A stretch of DNA of 23,863 nt from Candidatus Caenarcanum sp. (lineage in GTDB: Bacteria; Cyanobacteriota; Vampirovibrionia; Gastranaerophilales; UBA9971). How positions within the stretch are numbered: the stretch's first letter is position 1; each line of letters opens with the position of its first letter. Made by a program: the position numbers and the translations under genes. A model generated the notes under the pieces. The model was not told the origin of the DNA. It ran no database searches and was given only the letters and a program-made list of their open reading frames with translations. The stretch is from assembly GCA_020720345.1 (NCBI GenBank), contig DYOT01000002.1, positions 1 to 23,863 of the forward strand. Reading direction: 5' to 3'. Shown here piece after piece: positions 1 to 7,760 of the stretch.

Positions 1-1343
1 GTATCGAGTTCCCAAGGACTTACAGCGGTTCTGTAAGAATCCCATTCTCTTTTTTTTGCTAAAACGAATTCATTGTATATATGGTCGCCTAGAGCGTCTT
101 TAGCAACAGTACTTTTTTCCATTAACTCGAGAGCTTCTTCCAGACTTCCCGGTAATGAATCAATTTTCATTTTCTTTCTTTCTTTTTCAGTTAAATGATA
201 AATATTGGTTTCTGCCGGTGCCGGAGGTTCAATCTGATTTTGGATTCCGTCTAACGCTGCTTTTAAAATTGCAGCAAATGCAAGATAAGGATTACAGCTT
301 GGATCCGGTGATCTTAACTCAACTCTTGTGGCAGGACCGCGTTTTGCAGGTACTCTTAAAAGGGCACTTCTGTTAGCGGCTGACCAGGCAAGGTAAACTG
401 GCGCTTCATAACCAGGAACTAAACGTTTATAGCTGTTTACTGTCGGATTTGTTATAGCGGCAATACCCCTAACATTTTTAAGAACACCGCCTATTGACCA
501 AAGCGCTTCCTGACTTAATTGATATGGTTTTGATTCATCAAGAAAAGCATTTTTGCCATTTTTATTAAGAGAGAAGTTGCAATGCATACCTGAGCCGTTA
601 ACACCAAAAATCGGTTTTGGCATAAATGTGGCATGTAAGCCGTATTTAGCGGCGATTGATTTAATTGCAACCCTGAAGGTAACAACGTTATCAGCTGTAG
701 TTAAAGCATCAGCATATTTAAAGTCTATTTCGTGCTGACCTTCAGCAACTTCGTGGTGGCTTGCTTCAATTTCAAAGCCCATTTTCTGGAGAGTAGCAAC
801 CATTTCAGCTCTAAGGTCTTCGCCGAGATCGTCAGGACCAAGGTCGTAATAACCTGCAAAATCATGAGTTACAGCAACAGCTCTTCCGTCTTCGTCTTTT
901 TTAAAGAGGAAAAACTCGCATTCAGGACCAAAATTAATTGTATAACCAAGCCTTTTTGCTTCTTCAAGAACTCTTTTAAGATTAGTTCTCGGGCAGCCTT
1001 CAAAAGGTGTTCCATCAGGATTGTAAATATCACAAATTAATCTTGCAACGTTTGAACCTTCTTTTCCTCTCCATGGAAGAATGCAAAAAGTTTTTCTATC
1101 CGGATAAAAATACATATCAGATGTTTCAATGCTTCTGAAGCCTTTGATTGAAGAACCATCCAGCATTATTTCGTTATTTAAAATTTTGTCAATCTGTCCT
1201 GCAGGCACTGCCATATTCTTGACATGTCCGTTAATGTCAACAAACTGTAACCTGATAAATTTAACGTTGTTTTCTGTTATCAATGACTTGATTTCGTCAA
1301 TTGATAATTCCTGTCCGCTAGGTACAAATGTAGCACTTACCAT
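1..1343 (-). CDS. glnA: Type I glutamine synthetase (GSI-alpha type), 3' end cut by window edge
   Basis: Makes glutamine from glutamate, ammonia and ATP in the cytoplasm as a dodecamer. The reading frame runs from ATG at 1343 to the window edge: 447 codons ending in SPWELDT, so only about five residues and the stop are missing (the family is about 444-450 residues). Visible motifs are the class I signature DGSSIKGF with SDMYFYPD (about residues 62-82), GPECEFFLF (139-147), the HHEVAEGQHEID block, the ATP-site segment around NGSGMHCNFSL, NRSALLRVP and RVELRSPDPS. The C-terminal NIYHLTEKER segment and the short length fit the non-adenylylated GSI-alpha group of Bacillus and Thermotoga. The position matching Bacillus Arg62 (feedback inhibition) seems to be Ser71 by eye, which needs an alignment. 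AGGAGG lies six bases before the ATG and fixes the start. It appears to be a single gene with its own promoter. Confidence 0.96.
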   Translation of the reverse strand, partial: MVSATFVPSGQELSIDEIKSLITENNVKFIRLQFVDINGHVKNMAVPAGQIDKILNNEIMLDGSSIKGFRSIETSDMYFYPDRKTFCILPWRGKEGSNVARLICDIYNPDGTPFEGCPRTNLKRVLEEAKRLGYTINFGPECEFFLFKKDEDGRAVAVTHDFAGYYDLGPDDLGEDLRAEMVATLQKMGFEIEASHHEVAEGQHEIDFKYADALTTADNVVTFRVAIKSIAAKYGLHATFMPKPIFGVNGSGMHCNFSLNKNGKNAFLDESKPYQLSQEALWSIGGVLKNVRGIAAITNPTVNSYKRLVPGYEAPVYLAWSAANRSALLRVPAKRGPATRVELRSPDPSCNPYLAFAAILKAALDGIQNQIEPPAPAETNIYHLTEKERKKMKIDSLPGSLEEALELMEKSTVAKDALGDHIYNEFVLAKKREWDSYRTAVSPWELD

Positions 1344-1432
1344 TTTTTCCTCCTTAAAATGTAACTGTTTTTAGCTTATAAATTTTGGGCATTATAAATT
1401 TTATTCAGTTTTAAATACAACCCATCAATATG

Positions 1433-1460
1433 TTTATATAACATCATTAATATTGGTCAA
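1433..1460 (-). promoter_or_regulatory. Probable sigma-70 promoter of glnA
   Basis: On the minus strand TTGACC (1455-1460) is followed by a 16-base spacer and TATAAA (1433-1438), which predicts a leader of about 80 nt before glnA. A second TATAAT lies closer at 1391-1396 with a poor -35 (TTGTAT, 18-base spacing). I found no GTA-N8-TAC NtcA site and no glutamine-riboswitch-like core in the leader. Confidence 0.45.
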
Positions 1461-1726
1461 GTACAGGTTTGATTTGCTATTATCAGAAACAGGTTATATT
1501 TTTTGTATTTTTGAATAAAAATATAAAAAAATCCTATTTTCTTCATGTAATATAATACATTTTCATTAATCGTTTAAAAAATATGAGTTTTTTTAGCTTT
1601 TTATTTAGTTTTTGTATTTTTCAAAGTCAATTTAAAAAAACGTAACAATTTAATAAATATTTCAGTTTCGAGTTAGCTATAAATTGTTTTGCATAACACT
1701 AATTTTTAAGTGTAAGTAAAACGCTT

Positions 1727-1794
1727 AATATAAAGTGTATATATAACATTCTTTCCTTAATAATAGAAATAACGTAATGTTGACACTTTATATT
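1727..1794. repeat. Nested long inverted repeat
   Basis: AATATAAAGTGT at 1727-1738 is the exact reverse complement of ACACTTTATATT at 1783-1794. Inside, AACATT (1745-1750) pairs with AATGTT (1776-1781), and TTTC (1752-1755) can pair with GAAA further in. The 68-bp unit could fold as a three-tier hairpin in RNA, or act as a pair of protein-binding sites. No T tract follows, so it is not an obvious terminator. Confidence 0.6.
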
Positions 1795-2072
1795 TCTTCG
1801 CCACAAAGGCTTTTCAACCACCTTTTGTATCAAAAATTTAATGAATAAATGTAAAGAAAATTGGTAATTTTATATATTTACAATATAAATCATATTTAAA
1901 GAGTATATGTTATTTCTGATTTTTCGTTTAAGATGAGAAAATAAATTTTAAATGAGATTGAAACCTTCAAAAAAAATGGTTATTATAAAAAAGTTAGCGG
2001 TTGTGCCTTAAAAATAAATTTTTCTATATGCCTTGTAATTGTGATAAGTCAGTTCAATAAAGGGAGTTCTGA

Positions 2073-2387
2073 ATGGATAGCAGAACAGGTCGTAACATTG
2101 ACGTTGTGATAAACAAAAAACTTGGAAAAGGTCTTGTTGGTAAATCTCCAAAAAGCACTTTAATCAAGTTCATTAACTATAGTGTTGTAAGAGAATATGA
2201 TGCTATTAAACATGCCAGCTTAATTTCTGAGCTTGTTAATGTAAATCCTTTAATAATTCAAAAAGACGTTTACAATAACGAAGTATGCAATTTTCTTGAT
2301 TATACAGTATCAAAATCAAAAACAAGTTTTAATCTTTTAAGGCTTTTCAAGCCTGGTGAAATTTTAAATGCAGTTATGAGTGTTTAG
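2073..2387 (+). CDS. Small uncharacterised protein, 104 aa
   Basis: I do not recognise this protein. It is basic at the N-terminus (TGRNIDVVINKKLGKGLVGK), has no signal peptide or clear membrane segment, and looks mixed alpha/beta. GGGAG lies eight bases before the ATG. It is transcribed alone, away from glnA, after a 729-bp gap, and converges on the flagellar cluster with the terminator at 2458-2485 between them. Codon use looks like that of its neighbours, and the good ribosome site together with the flanking terminator supports a real gene. Function is unknown. Confidence 0.65.
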   Translation: MDSRTGRNIDVVINKKLGKGLVGKSPKSTLIKFINYSVVREYDAIKHASLISELVNVNPLIIQKDVYNNEVCNFLDYTVSKSKTSFNLLRLFKPGEILNAVMSV

Positions 2388-2457
2388 TTTTTTATATAAT
2401 ATTATTAAGTATTCATTTCACTAATATCGACGCTAAATTCAAGTTAGACTATTATTA

Positions 2458-2485
2458 AAAGGGACTCTTCATTTAGAGTCCCTTT
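2458..2485. terminator. Bidirectional intrinsic terminator
   Basis: AAAGGGACTC (2458-2467) and GAGTCCCTTT (2476-2485) form a perfect 10-bp stem with an 8-base loop, flanked by A and T runs. It lies between two convergent genes (stops at 2387 plus and 2504 minus), so it probably ends transcripts from both sides, including the long flagellar operon. Confidence 0.85.
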
Positions 2486-2503
2486 GTCGATTTTACAAAT
2501 ATT

Positions 2504-3379
2504 TTAAATTTCAAGATTCATCTGAGAGAAGAGGATAATCTGGTTTTTACCTCTTTTTTTCGCCGCATAAAGAGCATGTTCAGAATATCTTATTATTGTA
2601 TCTGCTGTTTCATCAATTGAGGATAGGAACGGATAGCTTGCAATGCCTCCACTGACAGTAACCTGATGCTTTTCTTCTTCTCCTTCAGGTATAAATTCCA
2701 TTTCTTCAATATCTTTTCTGAGTCTTTCAGCAAAAATATAAGCATTCTCTTCATTTGTATTCGGAAGAACAAGGATAAATTCCTCGTCCCCGTATCTTGT
2801 AAGTACATCTTCTCTTCTGGCTCTGCGTTTAAGAATTTCTGTAATCTGCTTGAGTAACACATCGCCCCATGAATAACCGTAAATGTCGTTTACTACCTTA
2901 AAGTAATCAATATCAAGCAAAATACATGCCAACGGCAGATTATAACGTTTTGCCCTGGACAATTCTTCTTCAAGCCTCTGGTGCAGACAAGTTCTGTTAT
3001 AAAGCCCTGTCAATTCATCAGTACTTGATACAAATTTGATTGTATCCTTAAGTTCCTTAATTTTTAGCATGTTTGCAACACGAATCATTAATTCTGCTGT
3101 ATCAACAGGAGGCAAAATATAATCAAAAGCATCAGCTCTTACAGAAACTTCAAGTATTTTGTCGCTGTTTATCAGAAGAGGAAAAGGAATTTTGTTTCTT
3201 ACGAGGATGTCTTCCAGAATTTCCGGCTTGCCTTCAAGTATAATTAAATCAGGATTTAAAGTTTCAGCCTGTTTAAGTTCATCGATTTTTTTAGCAATTA
3301 CTGAATAGTCAGCTCCTTTTAACAGGAGGGATTCAAGTTTCGATTTTCCTTCGGGATTGTAAATTACTATGTTTTTCAT
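2504..3379 (-). CDS. Pseudo-receiver / GGDEF-domain protein with altered signature (GDEEF)
   Basis: 291 residues. Residues about 1-108 resemble a response-regulator receiver that has lost its key positions: the N-terminal acidic pair is replaced by NP (residues 8-9), the phospho-acceptor region reads LILEGKP, and the usual Lys near residue 90 is Pro. Residues about 118-291 are a GGDEF domain with DELTGLYNR (121-129), metal-binding DIDYFK (156-161), ND (164-165), and an inhibitory-site RxxD (R188-D191). The active-site signature reads YGDEEF (196-201), so the second Gly of GGEEF is Asp. Active diguanylate cyclases convert two GTP to cyclic di-GMP; whether this one does is doubtful, and it could be a nucleotide sensor. 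It is the last gene of the flagellar run, 46 bp after the small exported protein, with AAAGG about ten bases before its ATG. Confidence 0.88.
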   Translation of the reverse strand: MKNIVIYNPEGKSKLESLLLKGADYSVIAKKIDELKQAETLNPDLIILEGKPEILEDILVRNKIPFPLLINSDKILEVSVRADAFDYILPPVDTAELMIRVANMLKIKELKDTIKFVSSTDELTGLYNRTCLHQRLEEELSRAKRYNLPLACILLDIDYFKVVNDIYGYSWGDVLLKQITEILKRRARREDVLTRYGDEEFILVLPNTNEENAYIFAERLRKDIEEMEFIPEGEEEKHQVTVSGGIASYPFLSSIDETADTIIRYSEHALYAAKKRGKNQIILFSQMNLEI

Positions 3380-3425
3380 TTTTAAAGCACCTTTATCTAT
3401 TCATTCTCATATTATATTTTAAATA

Positions 3426-3809
3426 TTATAAATCATTATAAGAAGATTCCTGAGAAATAATAATTTTCCTTACTTTTGCCTTATCAACTCTTACTATTCC
3501 TGAATAAGTTTCAATCTCAAGATATTCAGGACAAAAATAGCTTAGTTTGCCTGTATATCTTGTAGTTTTAAAAACTCCCGCTTCAACTATGTCTCTTGCC
3601 GCACTTGTATGAAGTTGCCTGATAACAGTTCTTTCGCTGTCAGAAGTTGAAACTTTTATAATATCGCCGGTTGCATTTTCAACCTGGCATTTTATTTCCT
3701 GTCCATCGTTAAGGATTAAAAGATCATGCCTGGGAACATTAAATTCTGTCCCTAATCCAACATTCGACAAAATAAAAATTAAAAGAAGCTTATCCAGAAT
3801 AAAATCCAA
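3426..3809 (-). CDS. Small exported or membrane-anchored protein, 127 aa
   Basis: I do not recognise a named family. The N-terminus (residues about 6-20, LDKLLLIFILSNVGLG) is hydrophobic like a signal peptide or membrane anchor. The rest is beta-rich and contains LLILNDGQEIKCQVEN, a pattern often seen in small periplasmic beta-barrel-like proteins. The start is a TTG at 3809 with AAGGAA about six bases upstream; no suitable ATG exists near it. It sits 53 bp after flhA and 46 bp before the GGDEF gene, in the same direction, so it is probably the penultimate gene of the flagellar operon. A link to flagella rests only on position. Confidence 0.7.
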   Translation of the reverse strand: MDFILDKLLLIFILSNVGLGTEFNVPRHDLLILNDGQEIKCQVENATGDIIKVSTSDSERTVIRQLHTSAARDIVEAGVFKTTRYTGKLSYFCPEYLEIETYSGIVRVDKAKVRKIIISQESSYNDL

Positions 3810-3862
3810 CTTGGTTTCCTTTTTTTACTTTATTATATACTCAAGTTCCTGCCTTGTCATCT

Positions 3863-5965
3863 TTAAGTATAACTCATCATTTCTTCTCCTATCATATCAA
3901 CCTGTTCAACTCTTATATCAGTTATAAGTTCGCTGTAAGAAAGAACAACAACTGTAGGGATATGTCTTTCTAAGAGCTGGTAAAGAGGAAGCCTAATTCT
4001 TGGCGAACAAAGTATTACAGGTTGATAGCCTACAGCCTGATGCGATCTCATAAGAACAGTTGCTGCGTATTCAATAAGTTCCTGTACCTGTAAAGGATTT
4101 AAGAGGAACATAGTCCCAAGTTCTGTTCGCTGGCAGGAATCATCAAGAATTTTTTCCCATTCCTGTGAAAGTGTTACAACATAAAGAATTTTGTCATGAG
4201 TAGCATTATTCAAGCATATCTGTCTTCCAAGAGCAGCACGCAATCTTTCGGAAAGAATGTCCGGTTCTTTGGAATATCTTGCAAAGTCGCAAAGCCTCTC
4301 AAATATAAATATAATGTCTTTAATAGAAACTTTTTCACGCAGCATATTGACAAAGACCTTACGGAGGTCGCTTGTTGAGATAATAGCAGGGACAAGGTCA
4401 TTAACAAGCGTTGGATCCTGTGTTTTAACAAGTTCCATAAGTTTAATAACATCTGTTTTTGTCATTATTTCATCAACATACCTGCGTACAGAGTCTTGTA
4501 AATGCGAAATAATCGCATCTGTCGGTTCAATAGCAGTAACCTGATCACCTTCCTGAATCTGATCAGGCGTTACCCAGTAAACAGGCTGTTGATAGGTAGG
4601 ATCTACTCCGGTTATTACATCAGGAGGAACAGGTTTCCCCAGGCTTTCCCACTGTTCAGATATAATCATAATTCTGCCGGGATAAATCAGCCCTGTTGAT
4701 ACAGGGTTATTTCTTATTGAAATCAGGTATTCATTATCGCTCAGAGCAGAGCTGTCCATAATTCTAATGCTTGGAATAATATAACCAAATTCATCTGTCA
4801 TTCTTTGTCTTAGAGCAGCAATTTTGGCGAGAAGCTGTCCTTCCTGCTCAGGATCTGCAATTGAAAGAAGACCGTTTCCTACCTGTAAACTTAAAATATC
4901 AACACCAAGCCTTTCATACATCTTATTAGGATTAACAAGATCCTGCATGTTCTGCTTTACGGATTCCAGCTCATGATATTGCATCTGTACATCCTGCTGG
5001 ATAATTAAAGTAAATGCGGTAAAGAAAAGAATTATAGAAAGCAATCCAAACCACCACCATGGCAATCCTGTCCATGGGGAGGAAAGAGCAATAATCATAA
5101 GAAATCCGCCGGAAAACCATAAGCTGTTCGGCTTGTTATAAAGCTGGGCAAATACGTCTCTTGCAAGGCTAGAGCTTGATGCTGTGGTTCTTGTCATTGT
5201 AAGACCGCAGGATATAGCCATTAAAAGCGAAGGAATCTGTGCGGAAAGACCGTCACCTATTGTTAATTTTGTAAAAGTTTCAACTGCGTCAGCAGGTTGC
5301 ATTCCCATAGTAAAAACCCCGACACAAAGTCCGCCTATAATATTTATCACTGTAATAATAATGCCAGCAATAGTGTCTCCCTTTACAAATTTCATTGCAC
5401 CGTCCATAGCACCGTAAAGTGATGATTCTCTTTGAAGATCTTCCCTTCTTTTAACTGCTTCTTCGGGAGAAATAAGTCCCTGGTTGAAATCAGCATCTAT
5501 AGTCATTTGTTTACCCGGCATGGCGTCCAGTGCAAACCTTGCGGAAACTTCCGCAATACGTTCGGAACCCTTTGTAATAACTATAAACTGTACAACTGTA
5601 ATAATAAGAAATATTACAAATCCTACAACAAGACTTCCCCCTGTTACAAATTCACCGAAAGTATGAATAACATTACCAGCTTCGGCTTTTGTTAGGATGG
5701 CTCTTGTTGCTGCTATGGAAAGAACCAGTCTGAATAGTGTCCCGATTAGTATTACAGAAGGAAAAGCAGCCAAGTCAAGAGGTCTTTGCACATAAAGTGA
5801 TAGGGACATTAGGATAATTCCAAGAGCAATGTTTAAAGTTATAAAAAAGTCTATAATCCATGGAGGAAGCTCTATAATAAGGATTACAATCAGACCAAGC
5901 ACAAATATACCGAGCCCTAGCTCGCCTAGCATTCCTTTTGCTCCCTGTCTTTGTCCCTGAGCCAA
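3863..5965 (-). CDS. flhA: Flagellar type III export gate protein FlhA
   Basis: FlhA forms the nonameric export gate in the inner membrane at the base of the flagellum and uses proton flow to move rod, hook and filament subunits. The 700-residue length is normal. Residues about 15-320 carry several membrane helices. The family (FHIPEP) signature RFALDAMPGKQMTIDAD begins near residue 143, in the cytoplasmic loop after the first helices. The C-terminal half is the soluble cytoplasmic domain that docks substrates and chaperones. The start is TTG at 5965, seven bases after AAGGAG; the first internal ATG (codon 12) has no ribosome site. It directly follows fliH (11 bp apart). fliI and fliJ, often next to fliH, are not in this window. 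Confidence 0.97.
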   Translation of the reverse strand: MAQGQRQGAKGMLGELGLGIFVLGLIVILIIELPPWIIDFFITLNIALGIILMSLSLYVQRPLDLAAFPSVILIGTLFRLVLSIAATRAILTKAEAGNVIHTFGEFVTGGSLVVGFVIFLIITVVQFIVITKGSERIAEVSARFALDAMPGKQMTIDADFNQGLISPEEAVKRREDLQRESSLYGAMDGAMKFVKGDTIAGIIITVINIIGGLCVGVFTMGMQPADAVETFTKLTIGDGLSAQIPSLLMAISCGLTMTRTTASSSSLARDVFAQLYNKPNSLWFSGGFLMIIALSSPWTGLPWWWFGLLSIILFFTAFTLIIQQDVQMQYHELESVKQNMQDLVNPNKMYERLGVDILSLQVGNGLLSIADPEQEGQLLAKIAALRQRMTDEFGYIIPSIRIMDSSALSDNEYLISIRNNPVSTGLIYPGRIMIISEQWESLGKPVPPDVITGVDPTYQQPVYWVTPDQIQEGDQVTAIEPTDAIISHLQDSVRRYVDEIMTKTDVIKLMELVKTQDPTLVNDLVPAIISTSDLRKVFVNMLREKVSIKDIIFIFERLCDFARYSKEPDILSERLRAALGRQICLNNATHDKILYVVTLSQEWEKILDDSCQRTELGTMFLLNPLQVQELIEYAATVLMRSHQAVGYQPVILCSPRIRLPLYQLLERHIPTVVVLSYSELITDIRVEQVDMIGEEMMSYT

Positions 5966-5976
5966 TTTAATTCTCC

Positions 5977-6672
5977 TTATAATCCGGCTTCAAGTGCTTT
6001 TTGTAAAATTTGAAGCTGAGTAGAAAATTTTGCGTCGACCATGCCGCTTTTTGTTTCTACAATGCAACTTCCCCAGTCTACTTCAGCATCTTTAATTACT
6101 GTAATTTTAGTGTTTGTATCACCATAAGGATATAAATCAGGTGTATTTTCCTGAATTAATTCCACATCGGCAGGATTTGCCCTGATAATTATATTTGTTT
6201 CCCCTTTTCCAAGAGTCTTAAGCACTTCCGCAATAACATTTAAAACAATTTTATCATCGATTTCCAGCTGTTTTTTTATTACTTTTTCGGCAACTTTTAC
6301 CGCTAAAATAGCAATATCCGGGATAGCTTGCTCCATGACTCTTTCTTTTGCCTGAATTAATTCCGTAATTCCCTTATTCAACTTTTTTAATTCTTCTTTT
6401 GAAAGATTAATCCCGTAATCAAATCCTTCTTTTGCGGCGGATTCTTTAATTGCATTGGCTTCTTCCTGCGCCCTTGAAATAAGATTTCTGTCGTCATTAC
6501 GCCTGTATCCTCTTCTTCTATCGCCCCTACGCCTTTCCTGCCTTTCTTTTATCATTGGCTGAGGAAAAGCAGGGGTTGGAATTTTCCCCACTGCAGGTTT
6601 TAGCGGCAAGTCAGGTTGTTGCCTGTTTTCTTCCCTGTTTATCTGGTTTTGATTATTTTTTTTAATTATCAT
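5977..6672 (-). CDS. fliH: Flagellar export apparatus stator protein FliH
   Basis: FliH binds the FliI ATPase and holds it at the C-ring and export gate. The 231 residues show a proline- and arginine-rich, probably disordered N-terminus (to about 65, including RERRGDRRRG-like runs), a long helical segment (about 65-130), and the FliH/YscL-type C-terminal domain with DIAILAVKVAEKVIKKQLE and INADVEL-like strands ending in a WGSCIVET motif. The ATG at 6672 is preceded by only a weak GCGAG, which lies in the loop of a hairpin next to the start codon (6673-6700). It follows the protein in the fliG position by 110 bp and precedes flhA by 11 bp. The partner ATPase gene fliI must lie elsewhere. Confidence 0.85.
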   Translation of the reverse strand: MIIKKNNQNQINREENRQQPDLPLKPAVGKIPTPAFPQPMIKERQERRRGDRRRGYRRNDDRNLISRAQEEANAIKESAAKEGFDYGINLSKEELKKLNKGITELIQAKERVMEQAIPDIAILAVKVAEKVIKKQLEIDDKIVLNVIAEVLKTLGKGETNIIIRANPADVELIQENTPDLYPYGDTNTKITVIKDAEVDWGSCIVETKSGMVDAKFSTQLQILQKALEAGL

Positions 6673-6700
6673 GATGGATGTTTACTCGCTATTATCCATC
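6673..6700 (-). promoter_or_regulatory. Hairpin abutting the fliH start codon
   Basis: On the minus strand GATGGAT (6694-6700) and ATCCATC (6673-6679) form a perfect 7-bp stem with a 14-base loop, and the 3' arm ends directly at the ATG of fliH. The only Shine-Dalgarno-like bases (GCGAG) lie in the loop. It could tune translation of fliH. There is no direct evidence of function. Confidence 0.45.
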
Positions 6701-6782
6701 TTTTATTTTACTGTTATCGCACACAAAATGCCATTTATTAACAAAAATTCATTTATACAAATTAAATATTTTAAATAAAGGC

Positions 6783-7733
6783 TTAACCTTGTGTGGCAAG
6801 ATTTGATCTTAAGTGATTGTATAATATTTTGGCAATATATGGAGAAAATTCAATCTTTGAAGCTTTTGCACTACTCTCAAACAGGATTTTTTCCATAAAA
6901 TCAAGAACTCGTGACCTTTCATAGCTTAAAACATCAAATATTTCTTCATCCTGATATTTTTTTTGCAAGGCTTTAATCCCGGTAATTGTATTTGAAATTT
7001 TCGGTTTTGCTATACCAGCCACGTTTTTCTTTAGCTCAGCAAGATATTGAGCGACTACTATAGGATTCACCTTTTGTTCAATATCTTCTATTTTTAAAAA
7101 AGTACTGATATGCTTTTGTTCTTCCTCTTCAAAATTCGCAAGAAGACTTTCAACTTTGTCTTTGGACATTTGCTTAAGCACTATTGCTATAGCTGCATAT
7201 TTCAATATCTTTTCTTCGTCTTCAACTACATTAGCTCCAGATTCCTTTGCCATTTTATCAACATTTGAATAAGACATTATTTCCTTGACTTGTTCTTCAG
7301 GAATAACCCCTGAACTAGCAAGCTTTTTTATACAGGCTTCATAAGCACCATTAACCTGCACTTCAATATTTACAGCTATTTTAATCTGGTCTATTCCTTC
7401 CGAAAACGACTGTATAGCCGTTTGAAGAGCTGAAAAAGCAACTTGCTGAAGAATTTCATCCCAATGATCAGTTGGAATTTTTGCTCTTATCGTGTCTATA
7501 GATTTATGGAATGTCCATTCGCCTATAAACTGAACAATAATTCTTGCCTGTTCATCGTTAAATTCTTGATTATAACGCTCTATAAGATGATTTCCGGCAA
7601 TAATGCTGAAATCAAAAACTTTTTTGGCTACATAAGTTTTTTGCTCTTCGGTTAAATCAGCAGGCACATAACTAAGAGCCTGTTGAGCCAGGTCTTTTGC
7701 GAATTCTTGTGAATTTAAAGCGGTTATAGGCAC
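6783..7733 (-). CDS. Protein in the fliG position with a FliG-N/M-like segment, 316 aa
   Basis: The gene sits between fliF and fliH, exactly where fliG normally lies. Residues about 175-240 (KYAAIAIVLKQMSKDKVESL onward) resemble the helical FliG N-terminal or middle repeat that binds FliF or stacks in the ring. I cannot find the EHPQ motif of the FliG middle domain or the charged C-terminal torque helix, and residues 1-170 are an unfamiliar all-helical region. It may be a divergent C-ring/MS-ring adaptor, with true FliG elsewhere, or a highly diverged FliG. The start is GTG at 7733; GAAGAG lies six bases before it, and the family gives no clear alternative. The stop leaves 110 bp before fliH. 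Confidence 0.75.
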   Translation of the reverse strand: MPITALNSQEFAKDLAQQALSYVPADLTEEQKTYVAKKVFDFSIIAGNHLIERYNQEFNDEQARIIVQFIGEWTFHKSIDTIRAKIPTDHWDEILQQVAFSALQTAIQSFSEGIDQIKIAVNIEVQVNGAYEACIKKLASSGVIPEEQVKEIMSYSNVDKMAKESGANVVEDEEKILKYAAIAIVLKQMSKDKVESLLANFEEEEQKHISTFLKIEDIEQKVNPIVVAQYLAELKKNVAGIAKPKISNTITGIKALQKKYQDEEIFDVLSYERSRVLDFMEKILFESSAKASKIEFSPYIAKILYNHLRSNLATQG

Positions 7734-7760
7734 TCTGTGCTCTTCTTCCTTTATAAAATT

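Larger units (their letters stand above)
1344..2072. other. Long AT-rich intergenic region (729 bp)
   Basis: No convincing gene was seen on either strand. It holds the glnA promoter near 1433-1460, an ATGTA-N6-TACAT inverted repeat at 1545-1560, the nested inverted repeat at 1727-1794, and a small hairpin at 1803-1828 (ACAAAGG against CCTTTTGT). A weak promoter-like pair for the downstream plus-strand gene is TTGTGC at 2001-2006 with TATATG at 2025-2030 (18-base spacing). The rest is A/T runs in which I see nothing else. Confidence 0.6.

Noticed and set aside
155..1374. Several plus-strand open frames of 61-102 codons
   Set aside because: They lie wholly antisense to glnA, whose motifs are intact along the minus strand; they have no ribosome sites or recognisable sequence.
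1344..1800. NtcA site (GTA-N8-TAC) or glutamine riboswitch before glnA
   Set aside because: No exact GTA-N8-TAC was found when reading the region, and the conserved riboswitch core is not visible; ATGTA-N6-TACAT at 1545 has the wrong spacing.
6713..6750. TGCGATAA on the minus strand upstream of fliH as a sigma-28 promoter
   Set aside because: The nearest TAAA gives only a 12-base spacer and the -10 differs from consensus.
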